From the NCBI RefSeq assembly GCF_000764305.2, contig NW_025938055.1, positions 1 to 64,000 of the forward strand: a stretch of DNA of 64,000 nt, read 5' to 3'. Positions 1-9,743 of the stretch are shown here, one piece after another. A program made the position numbers and the translations under genes. How positions within the stretch are numbered: the first letter of the stretch is position 1; each line of letters opens with the position of its first letter. This stretch comes from Hyalella azteca. Its lineage: Eukaryota; Arthropoda; Malacostraca; Amphipoda; Hyalellidae. Below the pieces are notes generated by a model, which was given only the letters and a program-made list of their open reading frames with translations, searched no databases and had not been told where the DNA came from.

Positions 1-147
1 GGCCATGGACGCCAATTTAAGGTCGATGTGGCTGATGGAGAGCTTGAAAAGACGCCGATATCTCGAGCTAAAAGGCCCTACTCTACAGCCTGGATAATCA
101 GTAGGCTATATGTAGACAGTAGACCGGTAGAAAAAAGAAAAGTATGA
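1..147 (+). CDS. possible partial exon, unrecognised
   Basis: The first frame is open from the window edge to a TGA at 145-147, giving about 48 residues rich in Lys and Arg. The composition is more coding-like than the AT-rich DNA that follows. I recognise no family. It could be the end of a gene lying left of the window or a chance open frame. Confidence 0.15.
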   Translation, partial: GHGRQFKVDVADGELEKTPISRAKRPYSTAWIISRLYVDSRPVEKRKV

Positions 148-795
148 ATGTTGGATACCAGAATTTTTTCAACTTGAAAATATTGATTTAAATCTGGAAT
201 ATGAGGAGATTAAAAATGAACTGATTTAAAAAAAATCTGTGATTTCATGCTATATATTGTTAATTAAAAATAATACAGTCCAAACTTTACAATGATAATG
301 AATGATTGTTAATTCTCGCTCCCAGCAGTTATAGTGGCAAAGCAGAAATGTTTAGAATCAGTTCATTTCTAATTTTCTCGTCTACTTAATATTTTAACAC
401 ATTGATTCCGAAGTGGTACATAGCCTATGCATACTACAAAATGTATTTCTCCAGGACGTAGTGGTACAGCGTACAGAATTCGGATTACCTAAAATCTATG
501 GCCAAATCTGAGAACAAAAAATGCCAAAAAAGGCCGATAACTCAATATATACTAGTTTATTTGTAGTTTTTGCTATAAAATTGCATTTATTTTCTTTTTG
601 CAGTATTTAAAATTTAATTAGGAACTACTACTATCATAAATTTTAGACGGCCAACAAAAATTGAGGAAAACTAAATTGCGGAATTTGTCCGGAAAAATTA
701 CCATCTGGCAACCCTGTTTAAAAACAGTATAAAAAATGAAATAATAGTACAAGGTGAAGCAATCAGAGTCAACGTGTTAATCAATTTTTTATTTA
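148..795. other. AT-rich intergenic DNA, nothing recognised
   Basis: No convincing exon, RNA gene or repeat was seen here. All frames are broken by frequent stops. Confidence 0.5.
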
Positions 796-1041
796 CAGGG
801 TGACACAAAAAAAACAGAGCTCACTAAAAGTCTTATAACTCCTGAAATTTTATTCAGTTTGAAACAAAAATTCTATGGAATTATATTTTGCTCTGTAGTC
901 CAAGGCATCTCGAAGCTCACACGTGGTAGACTCTTAGATCAATCCGTCTTCTTAATGAATCTGAAACAAATAACAGGATTACTTGAGTATTGTGGAAATT
1001 ATTCAACTTTTTATGAGCTCTGTTTTTTTTGTGTCACCCTG
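796..1041. mobile_element. 246-bp MITE with perfect 28-bp terminal inverted repeats
   Basis: The left end begins CAGGGTGACACAAAA, and the right end at 1014-1041 is its exact reverse complement over 28 bp. Both sides are flanked by TA (794-795 and 1042-1043), the target duplication of Tc1/mariner transposons. The interior has no transposase. This is a non-autonomous element, and the perfect inverted repeats suggest a fairly recent insertion. Short open frames inside are not genes. Confidence 0.82.
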
Positions 1042-1171
1042 TATGATAATGCTGCTATTTGAAATACATCCTTGTCTGTTTATAGGACACAAAAATAAAT
1101 TAGAGGAAAATAGGGCTTTGAAAAATATTCTCCTATACAGTTATGTCATTAATTCTTTTAATATTTTGAGG

Positions 1172-1350
1172 GAAACTGGATATATCTACCACATGAGCTG
1201 CAAGAATTTGTGCTATTTTTGGAACCTCAAGATTTCTGCTGAATGAATTACCTCCTGTCTAATTTTTAATAAAAGTGCATGATCAGGCTGTACCTTTGAG
1301 CTGGGAGAAAAGTGCATGATCAGACTTCTCCTTTGAGCTGGGAGATTTCA
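1172..1350 (+). repeat. diverged dispersed repeat with an internal 37-bp tandem pair
   Basis: A block ending AATAAAAGTGCATGATCAGG resembles a block at 9955-10080 in the first CHTF18 intron. They share scattered matches over roughly 120 bp, including GCTATTTTTG and AATAAAAGTGCA. Within this copy a 37-bp unit occurs twice in tandem (1271-1307 and 1308-1344). No coding capacity was seen. Confidence 0.5.
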
Positions 1351-2439
1351 GTAACAGATGGGAAAATTCTAATACTGGTTTGGTGCATGTAAACTCAATA
1401 TAAAGGTATGCAACTACTATACCACTTAGGCTATTAAAAAATTGAGCTAGAATTTTAAAAATAATTCTTCTAATGTCAATTATTATTACTCATAAGATGC
1501 TACCTTGTCTTATTCTTCATTTACACTGGAACACAACATATAACAAATGAACAGAAGGATCAGAGAAGTGACAAAAAAATATTTCCTACTGAATGCCCAT
1601 ACAAGCCAAACCACTTTACAGGCAACAATTGGACAGGAAAAAAGGCAGTCCAATATTCTATTAAATGATAATGAGATAATGAAAAGAAAACATAATATCA
1701 ATAAATTCATACTATTATACTAGCTACCCAAACAACTTCAGACACTAGGTTGCTAAAAAAGTAAACTTAAAACATGTAGCACTAATAAAACCTATATAGG
1801 TACTAACCAACATCAAATTAATACTAGGTGTGGGTAAGTATAAAATCATGGAATTAAAAAAAATATAATTTGGAATAATATTTTCTAAAATTGCCTGGCA
1901 ACTTGTTAAAATATTTTACACATTTGAAAACTGTAGCATGTTTTTCAATTGCTAAGCAAACTTAGCAGGTACTAACCTTACTTTGCAACTTGTCAGTGAA
2001 AATTGTATAATGCTCTCAGAACTACAAATTATTGAGTTAGATTACTACATTATAATTATAAAGCTATTTGGTCTTGCAGGGAAGTTGTGCTTTAGTTTTG
2101 TTTACAAAGTAGAGTTTTTCTATTGAAGGCTGGCTACTTGGATGCTTAGGTGTTATTTGCAACATCAAATTAATTTTGTCCAAGCTATTAAGTTCCGTTT
2201 TTGATTTTTTTGTTCTTGCTTTTCAATATGAAAATTAGATTTGTTCCTGTTCATTTATAATCCTATCAATGGGTGGTACCTATTCAAAAAAGGTATTAAG
2301 TGAACAAATTGTTCTTACCAACAACTTGATGTAGTTTTTCCTAAAGAATCATCATTAACTTGGTAATATATAATCAGTCATTTTTTTGCACCATATTTTA
2401 ATAATAATTTAACTCACATTGGGTTCTATATTGAACAAA
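1351..2439. other. AT-rich DNA upstream of the RPA43 exons
   Basis: The N-terminal exon or exons of the RNA polymerase I subunit gene should lie here or further left, but I could not identify them. No repeats with clear structure were seen. Confidence 0.4.
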
Positions 2440-4678
2440 ATGCTTTATCATCAATTGCTGGATCCAGAACTAAGAGAGTTTAAAATTTCACTGGAATATC
2501 ACTACTCCACCTTCAGGTATTTACATTTTGTAGCTAAGTTCATTCATTCAGCTAAGTTCATTTTGTAGCTAAGTTCATTTGGGATTTTGGATATTTAAAA
2601 AAATATAATTCAGTACTCACTGCAGTGAGTGACAGAGAGCACATTTTCTCAAATTCAACAAAAATGTGAAGTCACAGATAGACGGATAGACCAACGGACA
2701 TGATGAGCACAATATGGCCTTTTTCCATAAATGAGAGAATGCGCTACAAATGTAAATGTAGATTTAATTTTTCTGTGACAGCTTTTATATAATTTTAACT
2801 CAATGGAATAACATAAATTATTTTTTTTTCTCTCACTAGGTTAGGAGGGCTCATCCTAGGGTATGAAGATGTTAAAGTCTTCTCTGGATCTGGACAGCTT
2901 TACTCAACAAATCCTTATGTACATCTGTCTATTAGTGCTGTATTTTATGTATTTGCTCCAACCAAAGGACTGCTAATTGAAGGTAAATATTACTGTTTTT
3001 TTTATGTTATGGCTATATAAAGGCTATCAAATTGAATATTGTTTTCTCATGGTGCAATCATATTGATTTATCTTCTTGTTGTTTTTATTATTTCACTTTT
3101 GCCTGAAAATACTTTTGATAAATTAACTGATAAAATATGAAAAGTGAACTTCAAGCAAGTAATATTTACAGGTGTTGTAAACAAAGTCACTCCACACATG
3201 GTGAGTTTCTTGGCCTACAACAAGTACAACATCATCTATCGCATTCATCAAGTGAAGCAAGAACTTCAACTCCAGAGGTCATGTATGAAGAAATCAGAAG
3301 CCTATCAGAGCCTCAAGTCAGTCTTGAAGCACCTGCAGGATCTCAGTTTGATTGAAGGCACTCGTTGTACTCTACTCTTACAAGAAGTTGGTCTCAGAGA
3401 CTTCCTTCCCCAATTACTGGGGCATCCAGTGCCTGATGGGTGAGAGATAAAGTTGATAAAAATTATTGTGTTACTTTTTTGTTGTTTTTTTTTTATGGAC
3501 ACTTTACATTAGATTTAATGCAGTGAGTTCAGATTTTCCATTTTATACTGTACAAATTTTTATGGTATGTATTGAAAGTGATAAGTTGAGGTTAATTTCC
3601 AATTATTTTTCTCTTAAAATTGTTTGAAGGAAAAACAAGCTAGCTGTTGAATCACTGCCTTCATCACTGTCATGAAGTTTTAGAAGATATACTTGTTTGT
3701 ATGCTGTTTTATGTCATTTTGTGTTTGATGTAGTTTTGTTGTGTATTGACTAGGCTATAAAAATTTATTTCTGTAATGTGCAGGTTTGATGTTTCCATAC
3801 TGGATGCTAGTAACTTGCAGCCTTTATCTGATGCCAACAAAAAACGAGTTCGTTTCCATGAAGATGGGGACTTCAGCAGGTGGGCATTTTTCTTATTCAA
3901 ATTCCGTTCATATTTTTTAAATGAATTAAAAAATGCACTGCATCCACGCAGGTATATTTCAGCCTGGCTGTATATTATTGTAGCACCTATAAAATGAGAT
4001 GTTTATTTAATTTCATTTAAATCTTGTTGCAATTTTAAAATATTAATGCTCTAAAAATATTAAAGCTCTAAAACATTACTGCTCTAAAAAAATAAAAGAT
4101 GATGTTTTGAAGCATAGGTATTGCTGTAAATCAGCAATATGTAAATCAGTTCAGGCCTCAGTGTCACTCATGAGATTTTGAATTCTGGTATCAATTTAAT
4201 AACACCTTCCTAATTTCACGACCAAAATTATTTCAGTGGCGCAACCGATTCAGACTGTCTGACGTCCCATGAGGAAGGTTATTCATCAGGCGACCTGTGT
4301 AGTCAGCTGTCCGATTCTAGTGTATCACGCAGCTTCTCTAAGAGTCATAAGAAGGAGAGGCAGAAGCAAGATTCCCCCAATAAAGATGTCTCTACTCCAG
4401 TCCCGTTTCTCAAAAACATGAAACAAGAAAATCCTTCACCTGATATCTCGTGTGAGTTGAATGCATCTCAAGACTCGATGACACCAAGTGAAACTCGCAC
4501 CAAAAAGAAGAGAAAGCGAGGACATGAAGCAAATGGTGATGCAGTTGATTTCAAGGAGCTCACAGAGACAAAGATAGAGAGAAGCGATGATGACAAAGAT
4601 CAGAAGAGTTTGATAAATGAAAGTGACCTCATGGATTCCAACGGCAAGAAATCCAAGAAAAGGAAGAGGAGAGACTGA
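2440..4678 (+). CDS. POLR1F: RNA polymerase I subunit RPA43 (POLR1F), 5' end incomplete
   Basis: RPA43 forms the stalk of RNA polymerase I with RPA14-type partners and contacts the initiation factor Rrn3/TIF-IA in the nucleolus. Exons read 2440-2516, 2840-2982, 3172-3439, 3784-3879 and 4237-4678, all with GT-AG borders and a preserved frame (341 codons from the ATG at 2440). The segment LGGLILGYEDVKVF matches the GGVVLGYEGLKI-type block of the family. The following VNKVTPHMV is the start of the OB-fold domain. The last exon is acidic and then strongly Lys/Arg rich (KKKRKR, KKSKKRKRRD), the usual nucleolar tail. The conserved reading frame extends upstream of 2440 to 2413 with no AG acceptor in between. 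The ATG at 2440 may therefore not be the true start, and the N-terminal SHS2-like region is missing. Confidence 0.78.
2597..2750 (+). repeat. palindrome-(GACR)n dispersed element, copy 1
   Basis: Lies in the first RPA43 intron. It has the family order: A-run with TATAA, ACTCACTGCAGTGAGT palindrome, GAGAGC..ATTTTCTC arm, short GACR microsatellite, and ATGAGAGAATGCGC arm. It is the most diverged of five copies (others at 24067, 35128, 42094 and 46985), and its arm pairing is damaged. Confidence 0.85.
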
Positions 4679-5432
4679 CATTTGTTGGGATATAATTAAG
4701 GTATTGAGCTTCAAAATGTTTTTTGATTTGTTAGGTCTATATTTGCTGGTGCTTGAACTACTGTTCTATTACATTAGGAGTGCCCTGTTTGTCAGAACGT
4801 TGTAGCTATATTAATGCTAAATTGTTTCTAAGACTACGATTTTTTTTGAGAATTACAGAATTTTGATTTGTGGTTGAAATTCATATTTTCTTGATTTATT
4901 TGCATAAGTTTTGCCCGCAGTGGACCAGTTCTTAAGGTCTCGAATTAATTATTTATCTTATTTCCTACCGTATTTATCAGTTTCCTACCGTTAACTGTCG
5001 TTTCAGTTATTTGTAATTACCTCTGAGCAGGTGGCGGATCCCGTAGTTTGCCGTACAGCTCTCAAGATCCAACAAATACACGAGCAGAACAACTGTTTTT
5101 TAAACCGAAATTTGTCACTAAATGTTAAAGTTTATTCAACTCAACGAATTGACTGAATACTTAATTATAACGCTACATATTATGAAAATAGGTTAAATAT
5201 CCTCTCATTTTACATAGCATATTGGAATTTAGAGGACTAACTATTGAATGATGTGTTGAATGTATTTTATGTGCCAAGATTGATACCTCTTGCTGGGCCG
5301 AAATTTGTATTTATTTTATTCGATTTTTTTTATTTTAAAATTTCTTTCATGCGCATGATCATTGAAGCAAATTGATATGCATTTGGGAAATTTATTCAAA
5401 ATTAATTGAACAACTTTTTTAAAACTACCAAT
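4679..5432. other. RPA43 3' flank and intergenic DNA
   Basis: Presumed 3' untranslated region followed by AT-rich DNA. I saw no canonical AATAAA soon after the stop codon. No other gene was recognised. Confidence 0.4.
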
Positions 5433-5740
5433 TTCTTCTCGCTTCGAATCACCTACATGTGGAACAGCCTCCCCGATTACATCGTTGGCGCTCCGAGTAT
5501 GAACGCGTTCAAGAACAGACTAGATAAAGCTATGGAAAAATATATATGTCAGACTCGAAGTGCCTAGTACCATATCGAACCTGGTTGAAGTCTAGTAGCA
5601 ATTCCAAATTATCGTCAGTTCTGAAAAGATCTGGTCAAATGACACGATTTTAGATATTCTGGGAACAAGTCACGAAAAGTACTAGAATCGGCGACAGGCC
5701 ACATCAGGCCTACTCTTCAGCGCTGACTTCGCTATGTTAT
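5433..5740 (+). mobile_element. 5'-truncated LINE 3' end (non-LTR retrotransposon)
   Basis: Positions 5433-5567 encode 44 residues with the WNSLPDYIV...FKNRLDK pattern, typical of the extreme C-terminus of LINE reverse transcriptases, ended by TAG. The following 3' untranslated part contains AAGTCACGAAAAGT and GAATCGGCGACAGGCC. These are shared with fragments at 35650 (+), 24929-25062 (-) and 59447-59580 (-). The tail carries TATGTTATGTG, a trace of a pentanucleotide tail repeat. The rest of the element is missing, as expected for 5' truncation during reverse transcription. Confidence 0.7.
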
Positions 5741-6224
5741 GTGATCTTCTTATAAGACTAATGTTATACGGACAATCAGTCTGGTAGGTGGCTCGAAAAA
5801 TTAATTGGAACTTCAATGTAAAACTTGAGGCCCTCTTTAAGCATCGCCTCAAAACTTGATACTCTCGTCTTTTGAAAGCGCACAAGTTGCCAGTTGCCGC
5901 AGTACTGCCACAATGCTTGCCCATTTAATGTGTATATTGTATATAATGTAACGTGTAGTTTATAAACAGAGAACTGGGAATAATTTCACTTGGGAAAAAT
6001 ATAGATAATGTATTGCCATGTAACGGAAGCGATTTTCAAGATTTACAATAAGTGCATTAAGCATGACAGTAATTCGGGGTCACAGTAGTTAGCATGACAC
6101 AACGTTACTAAAATGCTCTCCTTAGTAATATATGACAGAAAGAAAAATAATAACAGTAGCGGTTTCAGCGTTTATTATGCCGTAGGTCTGTCACCGATTC
6201 TTAAACATCGCAGAACATTCACAG

Positions 6225-6389
6225 CTTTATGTGGTCTCGAACACACAACTTACTGCTTCAATTCTGCTGTGCTTAACCGCTCGGCCTCCTTGCCGATTCT
6301 GACCAGAAAGTGTCGCGCAGAGCTGGGATCGAACCCTCATCGCTCTGCTCCAATCTTGATACTCTGAACTTAACAACTGGGCTCCCTGC
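6225..6389 (-). mobile_element. dimeric tRNA-like SINE
   Basis: On the - strand two tRNA-like units follow each other. Unit 1 has an A-box-like segment at 6386-6369 (GGGAGCCCAGTTGTTAAG) and a near-perfect B box at 6335-6325 (GGTTCGATCCC). Unit 2 has GGCCGAGCGGTTAAGC at 6286-6271, an A box as in Leu/Ser-type tRNAs, and TGTTCGAGACC at 6243-6233. A complete cloverleaf with acceptor stem is not evident, so this is read as a SINE or a tRNA pseudogene pair rather than working tRNAs. The + strand open frame across it is a shadow. Confidence 0.5.
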
Positions 6390-7586
6390 CACATAAGAAG
6401 GATAAGTTATAATTTTATATGCTCGAAAGAGGATAAGTTGACAAAATTGATAAGGGAATGCAAAGTATTGTAAAAGTCAACAGTAACAGCGCAATTAACA
6501 GTTTGTTTGCCTTTGTCAGGCTGATTATGCATGTGTTACAATTAGCGTTGTGCGCACAAGCTCAGGCTAGCGTTGGACTAGCGGCACTCTAGCCTAATAA
6601 CTAAGTCCTTGCTTGAAACTTTCCTAAGTTAACTTTTACATACAAAGAAGTTTGTACATTCAATCAAAACCTTATGTGTTTCTTAGCCATGATATTCAAA
6701 TTTTCAGGTTTCTTTTCATCCTCTTCTTATAGGCGATCCTCTAAATTCGTTCATGTGACGATCAAACCATGGGATCATTTCTAACTGTACATTTCTGTCT
6801 CTGCAGTCTACCTAGGCGTAGTAGCGACGTATCAGGGCGACAAATTCATTGTGATCGGTGATCCACGTTCATACGGGTTTCCCGCGAATTCCAAATAATT
6901 GGATTGCCGTCCAACCCTGTGCTTTGAGGAATTAATGTATCAGTTGCCTCCTGAAGGGAACTTTTTTGTGCAGTAAATATCATGGAAGAACCCATACTGC
7001 GACCGTGGCTTTGCCGTAAGTCCCACAGACTAGAGTTTGCCGCCACCCGACAGTCGACACGGCATTGGACCGGGATCATGCATGTCAGAGGCCAGCATTG
7101 CCCAAGACCAGCATATTTTTCATCCTTTCCGTTTTGTTTGGTTTTGTTTTGGAGAAATGCATCATAGTTTAGGTCAATTACTTTTCATTCTATGATGCCT
7201 GGTGCACAATTCTATATATGACATTCTATGCACAATTTTGTGATGACTGATAACCGAGGCACTAATTTTTCGATAAGTGAAAATTTTTTCGCTGAGCAAG
7301 ATAAATGTAATCAATATTCTTTGTTTTTAATCAATTTTTTTCTTAACTGGAGCCTTTGCTGAGGTTCTACTGTAAATGTGTTTTTGGGGGTGTCCTGAAA
7401 GCCCCGGGGGCTGGGGGCGGGGGGTGTCCCGAGTTGCCCCGCCATCTTGATCATGCCATGCAGAAATGGCCGGCATTTTTTTTGGATTGAGGTATGTAAA
7501 TTCCGCAGATAAAGTTGTCATGCTGACACTTGTCTGCCACTTTTTTCCAAGCAAAATTTTTTAATATAGCAAATATTTTTTTACTA
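6390..7586. other. intergenic DNA, no gene recognised
   Basis: Contains a GC-richer patch at 6840-7120 and a G/C-rich run near 7380-7445 with repeated GTCCCGAGTTGCCCCG-like text. Related text recurs near 8210-8250 and 8630-8645. No protein family was recognised on either strand. Confidence 0.4.
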
Positions 7587-7993
7587 GGGTAAACGCGGTA
7601 TATTCCGACATCGTAGGTAATTCCATCACTTCTCTAGTTTTTCCTTTATATTAAGCTTTGTTTTAGTTCCATGCGTTCATTGATGGTTGAAATGGTGACG
7701 TCATACATTTGCGTGTCGAAATACTGCAAAAACACTAGGTCTTGGCCCTGTCTCTTATACACATCTAGATGTGTATAAGAGACAGGAATATAGGGATTTG
7801 GTAGGTTTCCATTCTAAAGGCTTTTTAATAAATATGGCAACATTTTGTGACGTTTCATCGTTGCTGACGCGTAGTGAAGTGTTTTGAGAGTCATGTGAAA
7901 GCAACAGAACTTACGTAATGCATACGGTTTTCTTTTTATAGTTTTTCATTTCTCGATGCGTCCCTAAAGTGTCGGAATATACCGCGTTTACCC
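7587..7993. mobile_element. MITE with perfect 24-bp inverted repeats, broken by adaptor sequence
   Basis: The left end 7587-7610 begins GGGTAAACGCGGTATATT. The right end 7970-7993 is its exact reverse complement over 24 bp. TA flanks both ends (7585-7586 and 7994-7995), as for Tc1/mariner insertions. The two halves meet at a synthetic 38-bp sequence (7748-7785), so the internal sequence and true length are uncertain. No transposase is present. Confidence 0.72.
7748..7785. other. Nextera mate-pair junction adaptor (assembly artefact)
   Basis: The 19-bp Tn5 mosaic end CTGTCTCTTATACACATCT (7748-7766) is followed directly by its reverse complement (7767-7785). This is exactly the circularisation junction of Nextera mate-pair libraries. 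The mosaic end is an engineered hybrid, so natural origin is very unlikely. It marks untrimmed library sequence and a possible false join. Confidence 0.95.
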
Positions 7994-7995
7994 TA

Positions 7996-9743
7996 CAGAC
8001 TTTAGCAGAAGTAGCTTTTCAAAATATCGTTTTTCACCATTTTTTCAGGAATTTTTCAAAGCTATCAAATGTAATATTTTTGAACTTCCTTTATACTATA
8101 TAGATAGGAAAAATGTTGATGTTTACGCCACTATATTTAGTATTGCAATATTCCAATTAGTTTTGCTACTAAAACAGTTTTACGCCATGTTGGAGGACTG
8201 TCCTGACTCCTGAGTTACCCCGCCTGTCCCGAGTAGCCCCGGTTGATGGTACACTCTGCACCTAGTCTGGAAAAGTCCTATTTTTGTCTGAAATATTGCG
8301 GCTCTAATATCATATAATTTCAGTAGGTATGAAATCTCGCGGCTCGAATGTCAAAAAATTCAGTCACGGCTCGCCAAGTAGATATATTCCATACTAGCTC
8401 TGCACACTTCAAACATTTAAAATTGATTTTTATTTTAAGTGTCCCTTTTTACCCGTTTCCAGATAAATTCATAAGCCCTTTATATTGCGTCTAGCACCTT
8501 ACAAATAGCATATGGAACTTTTTTGGAGATGCCCTTCAATAGCCCTCACAAAGAGCTATAAAATGAGCCTAAACTTGTTTGTAAAATGTTTTGTGGTAAG
8601 AAATTATTAACAAAAATACTCAAAACTGTCCCTGTTTACCCCGTTTGATGGTATACTTGGCATTTCTTGATCAGCCTCCTTGTTGTAGATATTATCTACC
8701 AAAAAATAGTTATGAACAAGCATGCTGATATTCATGATATGTGGAGGAAAAAAACTCATCTATTAACTGTTTTGATGGAGGCTTTGTGGAAGGTACAAGG
8801 GGAAAGAGATGTTGTGAATTACTGAGCTGTTAGTCCACAAACAGGTGGCATGGTGAAGGCAAACTCAACGAGGGGTGATGAATAATATGTGGCCAGTGGT
8901 TTGCCTTGTCCAATTAGTGATAGCTGACCGCTGGCCATTCTTTGACCACCTGAAAGCCGCCAGTTACTGCAAGAAAGAAGCCGGCTGGGATATCCTATTA
9001 CAAAGACTACTAGCTCGAGGGTAGTGACAGACCAAGCTTAGGGCAGATCAAGGGTTTCACACTCTGGTTGCGAATACCTTGCTCTCAGACTTCACCGCAC
9101 TGTGACCACCAGCCTAAAACCAATATCATATGTATGATAATTCTGATATCAATGATATATACTTTACTGATCTACTTATAGGACAACAACAATGACAACC
9201 CCAACTATAAAAATACTCTTGCATCATAGACATTGGTTATTAAAATAATTGATAAGGACTTCATTTATTACTTAACTAAATTTATTACTTAACTAAATTT
9301 ATTACTTAACTAAATTTATTACATGGATAACTGGAAAATTTTTGTCTGCCACATGAACTAAGACAAATAGATGGAAGAAATTTGTCTTGATTATCTTAGG
9401 GTATTGAAGTAATAAATATTGTGTAAATAACAGTAATATATGTTTATAACTTTGTCAATGTTTGTCATTTCACTACCTCTCATCAACTGTAGCTTAGTGT
9501 AAACTGGGTACCGGTAGCTAGGTTATCTGATTGAACTTCAAAAGGCATTAACTAAATATTAACCTAACTAATTAAATAGTTAATTTTTAACTAAATATTA
9601 ACTGTACTGCTGGCAGGATTGAAATTTTAAGTGGATCAAATTCAAAGAAACAATACTCTAAATCCATCAACAGTTAAGCAGATTGAGACAATTCTCAAAA
9701 GGCTTTAGTAAAGTGAGCCAAAAGGCCACAAGGTTCACCAGTC
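7996..9743. other. intergenic DNA upstream of CHTF18
   Basis: No exon was recognised. The stretch holds a small 17-bp tandem repeat (9264-9314) and AT-rich DNA. The promoter and 5' untranslated region of CHTF18 should lie towards its right end, but no TATA or initiator could be assigned with confidence. Confidence 0.4.
9264..9314. repeat. 17-bp tandem repeat, 3 copies
   Basis: The unit TTTATTACTTAACTAAA occurs three times without change, followed by a partial fourth copy. Confidence 0.9.

Noticed and set aside
6113..6367. 84-codon + strand frame
   Set aside because: It runs antisense through the tRNA-like SINE units, so the open frame is incidental.
7748..7785. Natural Tn5-like transposon end
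   Set aside because: The exact engineered mosaic end in the exact back-to-back kit arrangement points to library preparation, not to an animal transposon.
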